Part shown: positions 8,719 through 18,153 of the stretch, one piece after another
Position numbering within the stretch: the first letter of the stretch is position 1
How the letters are laid out: the number at the start of each line of letters is the position of its first letter
NCBI RefSeq assembly: GCF_002913715.1
Contig: NZ_PPCE01000010.1
Coordinates: forward strand, 1-64,000
Direction of reading: 5' to 3'
Source: Campylobacter concisus
Lineage (GTDB): Bacteria; Campylobacterota; Campylobacteria; Campylobacterales; Campylobacteraceae
DNA: 64,000 bases
Notes under the pieces: generated by a model
Databases searched by the model: none
What the model was told of the DNA's origin: nothing
What the model saw: the letters and a program-made list of their open reading frames with translations, nothing else
Program-made: the position numbers and the translations under genes

Positions 8719-10373
8719 TGCGCACCCTTGTCGTCAAATGCATTTTTGTATCCATTACCAAAGACATTACCAGAATAAAAAGATCTGACTTGTTCTCCGC
8801 TGACACTATCACTGAAAAAACTATAGTTGTATTTATGATAAACATCTTTGTCATACCCCATCAAGTCCAATATAGATGGAAAAATCATAAAATGGCTATA
8901 TATATTTTTATCAAATTTATATTTACTAGTGATGTCTTTTGCAAAAAGCAATATAGGAACAGTTGCCGTTGTCTTTGGCGGATTTAGCTCCATTCCATAG
9001 TGCATAGTAGTGCCGCTCTCTGCTATATTGATCCCATGATCAGAAGTATAAATAATAATCGTATCATCCAAAGATATATTGCTTAATAATTCTTTAAAGA
9101 ACCCATCCATACTCCATCTTAGGCTATTTACATATGTGTTTATAGCTCTATCCCTATTGCTAAATTCAACCGACTCCATGTTTTCAAGGACGGGTGAAAA
9201 GGTGGCTGAATTTTCTGGATAGTTCATCTTCCATGGAACATGAGAGCCATATTTCACGATATAAATAAAATTATGGTCATTTGATGATAGTATTGTCTTT
9301 ATTTTTGGTATCAACTTTCTATCCAAATAATAAAATGGTTTTCTATCTTTAATAGTAAAATACTCATCTATGTATTCTAGATCGTAGCTAGACATAAAAT
9401 TTTGTAGTTGCTGATACTCCACCTGACTATCTAGATAGTATGTGTGGAAATTTGCATTTTTTGCATATTGAAATATATTAGGGATTGCCAATGTAGCAAA
9501 TTTATTATCTGGCAAATCTCGCATCTGGACACCATTTCTTATTATGTATTGAGATGGCGCAGAGTTATTGCCACCAGAAGAAGCTATGCCCAAACTAACG
9601 ACATTATCATATGTATCAAGAAAAGGAGTGGTCTGCATGTTAAATCCATTGATAGATAGATAATCTCCCCTTACACTTTCATCAACAATTAAAATAATAT
9701 TCTTATATTTTGCAGCACCGTCTGGACGGATAGTCAAAGCATCCCTTGCTTTAAATTTGATATCAAAATAGCCATTATGTTTAGCTGCGTATATATACAT
9801 AGGTATTTTTGTAAAAAATGGATACTCATATGCTGCATACGCTGACTTATTAAAGACCATATATGACCCAACCAATGAAAGTGGCAGCATAATAATTGGA
9901 ATGTAGAAAAATTTAATATCTATAAATTTTCGTATAATTTTTATTGTAAACAAGACAGTTACAGATATTAGCAGTGAAATTATTATTGCCCCAGAATAAG
10001 CCCAAAAAGCACCTAATATATGAGATGTTTCATGATAGGCAAGTACTATCTGGTGCATAGAAATTCCAGTACCATTCTTATCAATAAGATAATATACGAT
10101 ATCCACATTAAGTAAAATAAATAATGCAAATATCAAAATTTTAAATATCACACCATTTTTCATAAATAAGATAAATATAAGATTAGCAAATACAAACAAG
10201 TAAGATGCAACATATATTGATACTTTTAGCAACCCCTTAGGTCCATGCGGTTGATACAGCACATCCATAATATTAAAAAAAGCAAAATTACTCAATGAAT
10301 TTATGCCAACAAAAACAACAAGCGAACATAAAAATAATAACAAATATTTACTCAATAATTTTTTTGTAATCAT
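8715..10373 (-). CDS. membrane sulfatase-fold protein, probable phosphoethanolamine transferase
   Basis: The 552-aa product has about five N-terminal membrane segments (to about residue 190), then a periplasmic alkaline-phosphatase/sulfatase-fold domain (PF00884). Metal-site motifs are visible: IILIVDESVRGDYLSINGF near 225 and YTSDHGINI with a following MHYGM near 460. This architecture is typical of EptA/EptC phosphoethanolamine transferases and LTA-synthase relatives, which modify lipid A, glycans or flagellar parts on the periplasmic side. The segment expected to hold the nucleophilic Thr instead reads ASSGGNNSAPSQ, so the nucleophile may be Ser or the reaction may differ. It overlaps both neighbours, which supports one operon. 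Confidence 0.75.
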   Translation of the reverse strand: MITKKLLSKYLLLFLCSLVVFVGINSLSNFAFFNIMDVLYQPHGPKGLLKVSIYVASYLFVFANLIFILFMKNGVIFKILIFALFILLNVDIVYYLIDKNGTGISMHQIVLAYHETSHILGAFWAYSGAIIISLLISVTVLFTIKIIRKFIDIKFFYIPIIMLPLSLVGSYMVFNKSAYAAYEYPFFTKIPMYIYAAKHNGYFDIKFKARDALTIRPDGAAKYKNIILIVDESVRGDYLSINGFNMQTTPFLDTYDNVVSLGIASSGGNNSAPSQYIIRNGVQMRDLPDNKFATLAIPNIFQYAKNANFHTYYLDSQVEYQQLQNFMSSYDLEYIDEYFTIKDRKPFYYLDRKLIPKIKTILSSNDHNFIYIVKYGSHVPWKMNYPENSATFSPVLENMESVEFSNRDRAINTYVNSLRWSMDGFFKELLSNISLDDTIIIYTSDHGINIAESGTTMHYGMELNPPKTTATVPILLFAKDITSKYKFDKNIYSHFMIFPSILDLMGYDKDVYHKYNYSFFSDSVSGEQVRSFYSGNVFGNGYKNAFDDKGAQ

Positions 10374-11457
10374 GGACCAAATCCTCTATACTATTTAAAG
10401 TTTTATGCTTTACATTTTTACTGTTTTTAGCATCCAGGATCGCTTGAGACAATCCAACTATATCACACTTTCTAACGATTTTACCATACTCATCATTACC
10501 TATCAACTCTTTTGATCCGGCCTTAAAATCAAAAGATATGATTTTAAGATTATCAAAGACCATAGCTTCAGCTAGCGCATTTGGATATCCTTCGTATAGT
10601 GATGTAAAAGCAAAAATATTGGCTCTTGATAGATATTTATATGGATTTTTCCTATATCCCAATAAAAAAACAAAATCACATAACCCCAGCTCAGAAATCA
10701 GCCTCTCCAAATACTCACGCAAGGCCCCTTCTCCAATTATCAAAAGACAGTAGTTTGATCTACTTGGTAACATTGCAAATGCCCTAATAAGATACTCTTG
10801 TCCTTTTTGTTTATCCAGTCTACCAACATTAACAATAACCTCCTTTTCAGCAAAAAGAGGAAGCAACTCTACTTCTATCTCCTCTTTTCCAAGCCTAGTA
10901 ATAATTTTAGCATCATAAGCATTTTCTATAACTGTAATTTTATCTCTATCACAATTATAAAATTGAACAAGCCCTTCTTTAATATCTACAGAATTGCAAG
11001 TAATGGCATCAGCCTTATTATAAAGTACTTTTATGGCGTTATTAAAGAAATTTTTTTTAAAATCATGCTCAAAAAAATCTTTTGTATATATTCTTTCACT
11101 TATGATGCTTTTAAATTTTTTAAATAGCAACTTAGACAAACAATTTATTATGTTTGAGCGGTGTTGAAATGACAAAACAACATCTATATTTAAATTTTTA
11201 ATTAAGCCTATTAGCCTAAAAACATCTAATAAAATTGTTATAAGCTTTTGGAAAACGCCAAAATTATAGCTATTTCTAAAAGAGATACATTTTATACCAG
11301 AATTTAGCTCAAACGAGATCTTGTCTTCTAATAAAACCAAATATATTTCATATCTAGGGTCTTTAACCAATTCATTGGCTAAAACCGCCATAGATCTCTC
11401 GGCTCCGCCACCATACAACCAGTCGTTTAATAATATTAGCCTAATTTTATCTTTCAT
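10348..11457 (-). CDS. family 4 glycosyltransferase
   Basis: The 369-aa product is a GT-B glycosyltransferase. N-terminal features are LNDWLYGGGAERSMAVLANEL and LSFQHRSNI. The C-terminal GT4 domain (PF00534) has NVGRLDKQKGQEYLIRAF, FLLGYRKNPYKYLSRA and the donor-binding TSLYEGYPNALAEAM. It retains the E-x7-E pattern. It is probably a retaining enzyme acting on UDP- or GDP-sugars at the inner membrane. It overlaps the asnB-like gene by 11 bp and the sulfatase-family gene by 26 bp. The specificity is unknown. Confidence 0.88.
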   Translation of the reverse strand: MKDKIRLILLNDWLYGGGAERSMAVLANELVKDPRYEIYLVLLEDKISFELNSGIKCISFRNSYNFGVFQKLITILLDVFRLIGLIKNLNIDVVLSFQHRSNIINCLSKLLFKKFKSIISERIYTKDFFEHDFKKNFFNNAIKVLYNKADAITCNSVDIKEGLVQFYNCDRDKITVIENAYDAKIITRLGKEEIEVELLPLFAEKEVIVNVGRLDKQKGQEYLIRAFAMLPSRSNYCLLIIGEGALREYLERLISELGLCDFVFLLGYRKNPYKYLSRANIFAFTSLYEGYPNALAEAMVFDNLKIISFDFKAGSKELIGNDEYGKIVRKCDIVGLSQAILDAKNSKNVKHKTLNSIEDLVHDYKKIIE

Positions 11458-13366
11458 TTATCATCCACTGCTTGTACCATAGCTGAAATATCAAAAAAAG
11501 CCATAATTTATATCCAGGTTTTTTTTCTTCATAAAATTCTTTTTTTAGCTTAACTACCTCTGCATGGCAAAAAATACCTTGGTCTTCAATAAAATCTTTA
11601 TTAGAGCAATCATCAACAAAATTTTTTAGATCACCATTTAACCAATCCTCAAAAGGTGGAACGAAGCCCTGCTTTGGACGGTCTAGTAAATTTTTTGGGA
11701 TAAAATCATGAACAATATCTTTTAATATCCCCTTGGGGCCATTTTTTAGCTTTAGACTAGATGGAACTTGTGCTAAATATTCTATTATCCGCTGATCTAA
11801 AAATGGCTCTCTAGACTCCAATGATACAGCCATGCTAGCCCTATCTACTTTCATCAAAATTTGGTACATATATGTTTGAAAGTCTACACACATTGACTCG
11901 TCGAAGTAATCTCCATTTACACATCCAAATTTATTATAAGATGTTTTGTACTCAGAGCTATAATTTTTTATGAATTTTGCGACATCTTCCTTTAAAAAAT
12001 ACTGACTTGAAATTTTAAAAACACTTTCCGCTTTAGCGTCAAGTATATTTATAAATTTTCTAAATTTTCCAGAAAAATTTGTCATTTTTTTCCCAGTTAG
12101 CTTTAATAAAATTTTTTCCAATATTTTTATATCTAGCAATAACAAAAACGACTTAGCTACTTTTTTAACAAAAGAGGGAACTTTTGATGATAAACGATAT
12201 ACCTTGTTCCCAATAAAATACTTTGGATAACCACCAAAAATTTCATCCCCACCATCGCCAGACAAAACAACCGATACATGCTCTTTTGCAAATTTTGAAA
12301 CAAAATAAGTCGGTATAGAAGAGACATCACCCATTGGCTCATCATTTATAACACAAAGCTGATCCACCAAATCCAAACAATCTTTTTGAGTAACATAATA
12401 CTCGTAATGCTCTGTGCTTAAAAAATTTGCTATATCTTTAGCATATGGAGCTTCATCAAAATTTTTATTATCAAAACCTATACTAAATGTTTTTAGCTTG
12501 GCACTAGAATTTGACTGCAATATCGCTGCAACAGCAGAGCTATCATATCCTCCGCTTAAAAATATCCCAACTGGCACATCAGATACCAACCTATATTTAA
12601 AAGCAGATAATAGCAATTCAGAGACTTCTTTTTTTATAACCTCATACCCTTTGTCTGTCTTTTCTTTATTATAGTATTCCTCTACGCTCCAATACTGCTT
12701 CTGGGTATACGACATCGATCTTAAATCAAATTCCAGCATATTACCAGCTGGGAGTTTATGGGTATTTTCAAAAATAGAGTATGGTGCCGGTATATAAGAA
12801 TACTGAAAATATAATCCTAGAGCATTTGGATCAATTTTTTTATCTATTTCTTTAATACAAAAAAAAGATTTTAGCTCTGAGGCAAAGGCAAATAAGTCAT
12901 TTTTAAAATAATAATAAAATGGTTTGACACCAGCCCTATCTATAAAAACTTTTATTTTTTGATCTTTAACATCATAGATAACTATAGAAAACATACCAAT
13001 TAGTTTCTTGATAAAATCGTCGCTGTATTTGATATATAAGTATAGTATTACCTCTGTATCACTATTAGAATTAAATTTGATACCATCACCTAAGAGTTCT
13101 TCGTAAAATTCTTTAAAATTATATATTTCACCATTATAAATAATAACATATTGACCAGTTTGATCAAACATTGGTTGGTGTCCATGTTTTGATAGATCCT
13201 GTATCGATAGTCTGCGATGGCCTAGGCCTAAATTAAAATTTTCATTTTCAAAAAATTCGTACCCACTATCATTTGGACCTCTATGCCGCAAAACATCTGT
13301 CATGCTTATTAAATTATCCATATCCTGTTTTTTATTAAAATCGCAAAATCCAGCCAATCCACACAT
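11447..13366 (-). CDS. asnB: glutamine-dependent asparagine-synthase family amidotransferase
   Basis: The 639-aa product starts MCGLAGFC, which leaves Cys2 as the glutaminase nucleophile after Met removal. The class II amidotransferase domain continues through RHRGPNDSGYEFF and YNGEIYNFKE. The C-terminal synthase domain has the PP-loop ATP motif SGGYDSSAV near residue 270 and SGDGGDEIFGGYPKYF. The fold makes asparagine, but its position inside a glycan cluster suggests a WbpS-like role: amidating the carboxyl group of a uronic or nonulosonic acid. That role is inferred only from position. The gene lies 1 bp from the flippase gene and shares its extreme AT content. Confidence 0.85.
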   Translation of the reverse strand: MCGLAGFCDFNKKQDMDNLISMTDVLRHRGPNDSGYEFFENENFNLGLGHRRLSIQDLSKHGHQPMFDQTGQYVIIYNGEIYNFKEFYEELLGDGIKFNSNSDTEVILYLYIKYSDDFIKKLIGMFSIVIYDVKDQKIKVFIDRAGVKPFYYYFKNDLFAFASELKSFFCIKEIDKKIDPNALGLYFQYSYIPAPYSIFENTHKLPAGNMLEFDLRSMSYTQKQYWSVEEYYNKEKTDKGYEVIKKEVSELLLSAFKYRLVSDVPVGIFLSGGYDSSAVAAILQSNSSAKLKTFSIGFDNKNFDEAPYAKDIANFLSTEHYEYYVTQKDCLDLVDQLCVINDEPMGDVSSIPTYFVSKFAKEHVSVVLSGDGGDEIFGGYPKYFIGNKVYRLSSKVPSFVKKVAKSFLLLLDIKILEKILLKLTGKKMTNFSGKFRKFINILDAKAESVFKISSQYFLKEDVAKFIKNYSSEYKTSYNKFGCVNGDYFDESMCVDFQTYMYQILMKVDRASMAVSLESREPFLDQRIIEYLAQVPSSLKLKNGPKGILKDIVHDFIPKNLLDRPKQGFVPPFEDWLNGDLKNFVDDCSNKDFIEDQGIFCHAEVVKLKKEFYEEKKPGYKLWLFLIFQLWYKQWMINER

Positions 13367-13367
13367 A

Positions 13368-14831
13368 CTATCTTTTCCTTGTCATGCTATAAATTCTTAT
13401 TATAAATTCATTCCTTAACAAAACTAATATTACATAGTTAAAGACAAAAAACAAAAAACTACTTATAAAAAATGGCAAACCAAGCATTCTAATCATAGCA
13501 AAAGAGGCGCCCGCTGCCAACAAATACTTCATAAACTCAAAAAGTATATTTTTATAGCTTAAATGCAAATTCTCTTTATAATGAATTATCGGCAGATTTA
13601 GGGCTATAATAACACCAGTTGAAACAAGAGTTGCCAAAGCTATACCTACTATACCATACTTACTTATCCAAAGATAATTTAATATAAAATTTATTAGCAC
13701 CCCTATTAATGATAAACAAATAACATAAGTATATTTTTCCAAAGACTGATATAAACTTTGAAATAGACCATTAACAAGACTTAAAAATAACAATGGCGAT
13801 AATATCACAATAATAGAACTTGTTATCTCTATGGAGTTTTTATCAAATTTTCCACCTCCATAAATTATCGAGATAAACTCTTTTGAATAAAAAAGCAAAT
13901 ATACAATGACAGGCAATGTTAAAAATATATAAAGCTTAATTGCAAGAGTAAACACTGCCGCCTTGTCCTCTTTTTCTGAAAATTTTGTGATATAGACATA
14001 AGCAAAGTCAAAGACAAAACCCATACCAGAAATAAGCATAGAAGCGTAAACTAACGCGCTTATTGCTCCATTATCAAGCAAGGAGGCAAATCTCTTATCC
14101 ACCACCCTATATAGTTGCAGCACTAAAAACCAAAGCGAAAGTTTAGCAATATTTTTATATATATTTTTCATATATGGTGTAAAAATCGAGCCACTAAATC
14201 CAATTATTTTGATCTTAATAGCAAAATAAAGTGCAAAAAATATAGTAACAACATATGCGACACTCAAAGATAATGGAATGATGACAATATCACTACTCAT
14301 AAAAATAATAAGATACGCAACAGAGAATATAGCGATTAAAAAATCTAAAAAGTTAGAAATAGAAAATAAATTTAGTGATCTAAAAAAAGATATAAGAGCA
14401 AAATATGGCAAATAAACTATATTCATGGGCAAAAAGTATTTAAAAATTTCATAAGACAAGGCACTTTTCTTATCATCGAAACCTGGCGCTAAAATAGATA
14501 CTAGATCATAAAAAAATATATATTGAAAAACTATAATAATCGCTGCCAAAACTAAAGAAAAGACAAATATAGAACCACTTAGCTTTTTAAATGACGTAAA
14601 AGATTTTTTTCTAGATTTTACCAGCATAGGTATCCCAACTACAGAAAAAACATGTCCTAATACAAACATAGATACATCAAGTATCGTTAAAGCCATATTG
14701 TAAGCATCCATTTGCATGCTTGTACCAAACAAAAATGCAAACAAGAGGTATTTTCCGTACCCTATACCTTTTGAAAATATCTGGTACAACAAAGTATTGA
14801 TCAAACTCTTTTCTATAGAAGAAGCAAACAT
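13368..14831 (-). CDS. Wzx/MVF-type polysaccharide flippase
   Basis: The 487-aa product is strongly hydrophobic with about 12-14 predicted membrane segments across its length and no large soluble domain. It reads like the MOP/MVF superfamily of lipid-linked oligosaccharide flippases: TLLYQIFSKGIGYGKYLLFA and GTSMQMDAYNMAL at the N-terminus, then repeated helix pairs. It probably flips an undecaprenyl-linked glycan across the inner membrane. It overlaps the next gene by one base in a TAATG junction. No obvious Wzy polymerase accompanies it in this window, so the glycan may be short or the polymerase may lie elsewhere. Confidence 0.82.
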   Translation of the reverse strand: MFASSIEKSLINTLLYQIFSKGIGYGKYLLFAFLFGTSMQMDAYNMALTILDVSMFVLGHVFSVVGIPMLVKSRKKSFTSFKKLSGSIFVFSLVLAAIIIVFQYIFFYDLVSILAPGFDDKKSALSYEIFKYFLPMNIVYLPYFALISFFRSLNLFSISNFLDFLIAIFSVAYLIIFMSSDIVIIPLSLSVAYVVTIFFALYFAIKIKIIGFSGSIFTPYMKNIYKNIAKLSLWFLVLQLYRVVDKRFASLLDNGAISALVYASMLISGMGFVFDFAYVYITKFSEKEDKAAVFTLAIKLYIFLTLPVIVYLLFYSKEFISIIYGGGKFDKNSIEITSSIIVILSPLLFLSLVNGLFQSLYQSLEKYTYVICLSLIGVLINFILNYLWISKYGIVGIALATLVSTGVIIALNLPIIHYKENLHLSYKNILFEFMKYLLAAGASFAMIRMLGLPFFISSFLFFVFNYVILVLLRNEFIIRIYSMTRKR

Positions 14832-16279
14832 TATATTAGTTCACCTTTAGAGATGCCTTTTATATAAAAAGAGATAGCTTTTAGTGTATTATCTAAATTT
14901 GCGTCCATCAATGCAACCGGTCTTGGCTGATAGTAGTATTGAGCTGGCTGCTCTATATAAAAATCAAATAGCACACTATATAAATCTGCAATAACTAAAT
15001 CTATATTATTTTCTCTATCGTTGTTTATAATGGCCTTTAAATCACTTGACATGCTTCTAAAAGAGTCAAATCCAAACTGATCTTGATAAAAAAATGTTTT
15101 TCCAAACTGAAAGACTGGTTTATTGCGCAGCATTGCCTCTAGTAGTGCTGTGCCGGTCACAGAGCATACTATTATAGAGCTATCTATCAAGTCGTTACTT
15201 GATATGGCTAACGAAGAGATCTCTACACCTGGTTTACAAGAAAGAATTTTATAGAATTTTTCACTTCTCTCTCCAGCAAAAATTGGGTGCTCTTTGACAA
15301 CAACCTTAATATCTGGTGTTATATTCATAAGTAATAGATCTATGACTCGCATCTGATCTACAAAGTATGGCTCTAAATTATTGATTGAAGATTCTGGGGT
15401 TACTTGTAACGGGAAATATATAAACTTCTTTGGCAACATCTCTATAGTTTTTACTGTTACATATTTTTCATAAATGTACTTTCTTGAGCGCCTATATTTA
15501 TTTAGTAGGCCCAAAAACCGCATTCTAAACCTAACTATAAAAGACATATCTTCTTTTAAATAGTGTTTTTCGTAAATAAATTTATTTTTTAAAAATGATA
15601 TTAGCTTTTCTAGGTTAGTTCTACCATATTTTGATATTTTATGGTCATATTCCGCTTGGTTAAATTCAAGTGTAACCTCATAGGCTTTTTTATTAGAATT
15701 TTTTATTTTTGCAATAAAGTCACTAACCCCGTCATTGTTTGTAGCGGTACTTTTATAGTACTCTTCATTAATATTTTTTGCAAAAAAAGATCCACCAATG
15801 CTTCTTGCATTGACATAGTAAAGTACCTTTATGTTTAGCTCTTTACACAAGGCAAGAAGTATCATTCCCTCCACAAATTCAACATCAGGAAATACAATGT
15901 AATCGATATCATTATTTATCAAATACTCTTTCCAAATTTTATAAATTACCGACACATTTTTCATCTGATAAGAAGATGGCTTGGTAAAATAAGCATGCTT
16001 ATCTGTCAATATATCTCTATATAAGCTACCGCAATAGCTATCAAGGTTGTAGGTAAAATTTTCATCAGACATATATTCATTAAAATTTTCAAATAAATAA
16101 CATATATTTTTATCGCATATATTTTTTTCCAAGTGTGACAAATATATATTTGTATTTGTCAATACAAACCAATTAACTTCATCATTTTCTATACAAAATT
16201 TATTCTTTTTAGCATAGTCAATTAGTTCATTAAAAAATATACAATAGACACCCGGAGAAAAAAGAGCTATATTAATCAT
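14831..16279 (-). CDS. capsule-synthesis-like (KpsC/KpsS-related) glycan protein
   Basis: The 482-aa product is not a standard named enzyme. Its last 200 residues resemble the Capsule_synth/CDP-glycerophosphotransferase GT-B fold: YFPLQVTPESS near 290, VKEHPIFAGERS near 345, then CSVTGTALLEAML and KPVFQFGKTFFY near 390-415. These match positions used by KpsC/KpsS-type proteins for donor binding. The first half has no motif I recognise. It probably transfers a sugar or polyol phosphate, or a Kdo-like residue, to a lipid-linked glycan. It overlaps the kinase-like gene upstream by 8 bp and the flippase downstream by 1 bp. Confidence 0.6.
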   Translation of the reverse strand: MINIALFSPGVYCIFFNELIDYAKKNKFCIENDEVNWFVLTNTNIYLSHLEKNICDKNICYLFENFNEYMSDENFTYNLDSYCGSLYRDILTDKHAYFTKPSSYQMKNVSVIYKIWKEYLINNDIDYIVFPDVEFVEGMILLALCKELNIKVLYYVNARSIGGSFFAKNINEEYYKSTATNNDGVSDFIAKIKNSNKKAYEVTLEFNQAEYDHKISKYGRTNLEKLISFLKNKFIYEKHYLKEDMSFIVRFRMRFLGLLNKYRRSRKYIYEKYVTVKTIEMLPKKFIYFPLQVTPESSINNLEPYFVDQMRVIDLLLMNITPDIKVVVKEHPIFAGERSEKFYKILSCKPGVEISSLAISSNDLIDSSIIVCSVTGTALLEAMLRNKPVFQFGKTFFYQDQFGFDSFRSMSSDLKAIINNDRENNIDLVIADLYSVLFDFYIEQPAQYYYQPRPVALMDANLDNTLKAISFYIKGISKGELI

Positions 16280-17375
16280 ATATAATCTCCAAACACTGAT
16301 TTAATGCCTCATCAATTTTGCCATTATAATTATTGACTCTAAAAACAATAAATTTTGAATTTAGAATTTCATTTTGCCAACTTTCAATGTCATCAATTGA
16401 CAATTCTTGTTTTCTCTTGTATATGGTAATAGGATCTGAATATATAAAAATAATCTTTTTTACTTTTGGGAAGAATTTATAAAAAATATTATATAACATC
16501 ACCATCTTTGGATTTTTATTAATTTTATACTCTATAGGTGGATACCTATCAAACAAAACTATCTTACCTTTAAAAGTGGCTATGAAAACTGCTTTTAGAT
16601 ATCTATATATATTCTCAAAAAATTGAAACAATCTTGCTAAAAAAACACACACAAAGCCTTTGTTTAAAAGCTTATTATAAAAACCATCGAGCATAAAATC
16701 TCTACCACCAAAATAAAGGCTGGCATAAGCATCATGTTCTACCAACTTTGAAATAATATATGTTTTGCCTGCGCCATCCGCCCCAATAAGGGCAAATATT
16801 TTTCTAGAAACAAAATTATTTATAATACCTTTTATTTTTTTAAATATTAGTTTTAATATAAATTTGATTTTTAAATTACGCACAAAAAAATACTTATTAT
16901 CTGTTGCCAACATTAGATTTAGATCTATTTTTTTAAAAGGATTATTTTCTAAATAGTCCAGGTAAAAATTATTACTTATAATATCTTGCCTGTTAGTCTC
17001 AAAAAAACTATAAACTTTCGACGAACCTTTTAATGATAACAAATATTTTAGTGTTCTAAACCAAATTTCATTTGTGCAAGGATCCATTATATATAGTTTC
17101 TCATATTCTCTTTTTAACGCAATATTAAGTCTATTGTCTCTAAAAAGAGTATTTGCGATCTCAATGGAAATTAATTCTTGTTCAATATATTTATTAAATT
17201 CTATATGAGATGAACTTCTAGAGGTAACAATAAAGCCGTTTTCTCTCAAAAAACATTCAACACTACTTACAATATTACTAGTAAAAAAATCATAATCATT
17301 TCCAGAAGATCTATCTCTTAGCAATATACAATTATAAGAATTAGTTAATTTTAATATTATTTCATCTAATGTCAT
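16272..17375 (-). CDS. P-loop kinase-like protein with N-terminal nucleotidyltransferase-like region
   Basis: The C-terminal half resembles thymidylate kinases: a Walker A motif ALIGADGAGKT near residue 200 and VLFDRYPP near 280, the DR-x-P pattern of dTMP kinase. The N-terminal half has SSGNDYDFF near residue 20, a G-x-D-x-D pattern seen in minimal nucleotidyltransferases. It is more likely a glycan-cluster enzyme that phosphorylates a sugar than a nucleotide kinase. I place the start at the ATG at 17375, which follows ACGGATTTTGTA; an upstream TTG at 17393 is possible. It overlaps the Kdo-kinase-like gene by 14 bp. G+C is extremely low: about 6 of 60 bases at 16801-16860. Confidence 0.6.
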   Translation of the reverse strand: MTLDEIILKLTNSYNCILLRDRSSGNDYDFFTSNIVSSVECFLRENGFIVTSRSSSHIEFNKYIEQELISIEIANTLFRDNRLNIALKREYEKLYIMDPCTNEIWFRTLKYLLSLKGSSKVYSFFETNRQDIISNNFYLDYLENNPFKKIDLNLMLATDNKYFFVRNLKIKFILKLIFKKIKGIINNFVSRKIFALIGADGAGKTYIISKLVEHDAYASLYFGGRDFMLDGFYNKLLNKGFVCVFLARLFQFFENIYRYLKAVFIATFKGKIVLFDRYPPIEYKINKNPKMVMLYNIFYKFFPKVKKIIFIYSDPITIYKRKQELSIDDIESWQNEILNSKFIVFRVNNYNGKIDEALNQCLEIIYD

Positions 17376-18153
17376 TACAAAATCCGTCACCAAAATATTT
17401 TTTGTTTAATAAGATAAATTCTTTAATGTCAATACCTTTATCAAATAAATAATTAAATATTACAACTTTACTATTATCCCAAGCACCTCGCTTAAACTTA
17501 TAAAGCTTATAACAAAAAATTGCAAAATCATATAAAACTTTTTCACACTTAGGTATATCTGATAAATACTGATATTCAAAGTCTATAAAAAGAATTCTTT
17601 CATCTGATGTATATAAAATATTGCCAAGATTTAGATCTGGATGAAAAATATCGTTGTCATGCAACAAAAATATCTTTGATAAAATCTCTAAAATTTGACC
17701 ATTGTCAATATTGTCAAATTCCATAAAGGATTTTGAATAGCATACATATTCCATTAGCAAGTAATTATTAGAGTGTTCTAACGGTTCTGGTCCGAGACCA
17801 ATTTTTTTTAATCTTTGTAGCATTTCAAATTCGAATTTAAATTTATCCAACGGATACTGAATTTTATCAATGTATTTTGAGCTATAATGTTCGATTGCAT
17901 TTTTTTCACGCATAGAATTTTTTATTTTAACCACAAATTTACCATCTAGTATTAATGTTACCGATAGGCCATTACCAGCTCTTTGTATATTTTTACATTT
18001 AAAAACATTAAAATATCTATTTCTAATACAAAAGAATATAAAATTAATAGTAAAAAAAATTTTACCCATAATCCTACGATAAATCATTGTTAAAGATAGT
18101 TTAAACATATATTGTATCCATAATATCCGTATATTAAATATTTCATTTAACAC
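17362..18153 (-). CDS. Kdo-kinase/APH-like sugar kinase
   Basis: The 263-aa product carries the catalytic core of the protein-kinase-like fold. HPDLNLGNIL near residue 170 is the H-x-D-L-x4-N catalytic loop, and IDFEYQYLSD near 190 is the metal-binding DFE (DFG-equivalent). A lysine follows the glycine-containing N-lobe (GKFVVKI). This is the pattern of LPS heptose/Kdo kinases (WaaP, KdkA; PF06293) and aminoglycoside phosphotransferases. The likely role is phosphorylating a sugar of the glycan. The start is a GTG at 18153 overlapping the acyltransferase stop; later ATGs at 18108 or 18087 are also possible. It overlaps the next kinase-like gene. Confidence 0.68.
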   Translation of the reverse strand: MLNEIFNIRILWIQYMFKLSLTMIYRRIMGKIFFTINFIFFCIRNRYFNVFKCKNIQRAGNGLSVTLILDGKFVVKIKNSMREKNAIEHYSSKYIDKIQYPLDKFKFEFEMLQRLKKIGLGPEPLEHSNNYLLMEYVCYSKSFMEFDNIDNGQILEILSKIFLLHDNDIFHPDLNLGNILYTSDERILFIDFEYQYLSDIPKCEKVLYDFAIFCYKLYKFKRGAWDNSKVVIFNYLFDKGIDIKEFILLNKKYFGDGFCNDIR

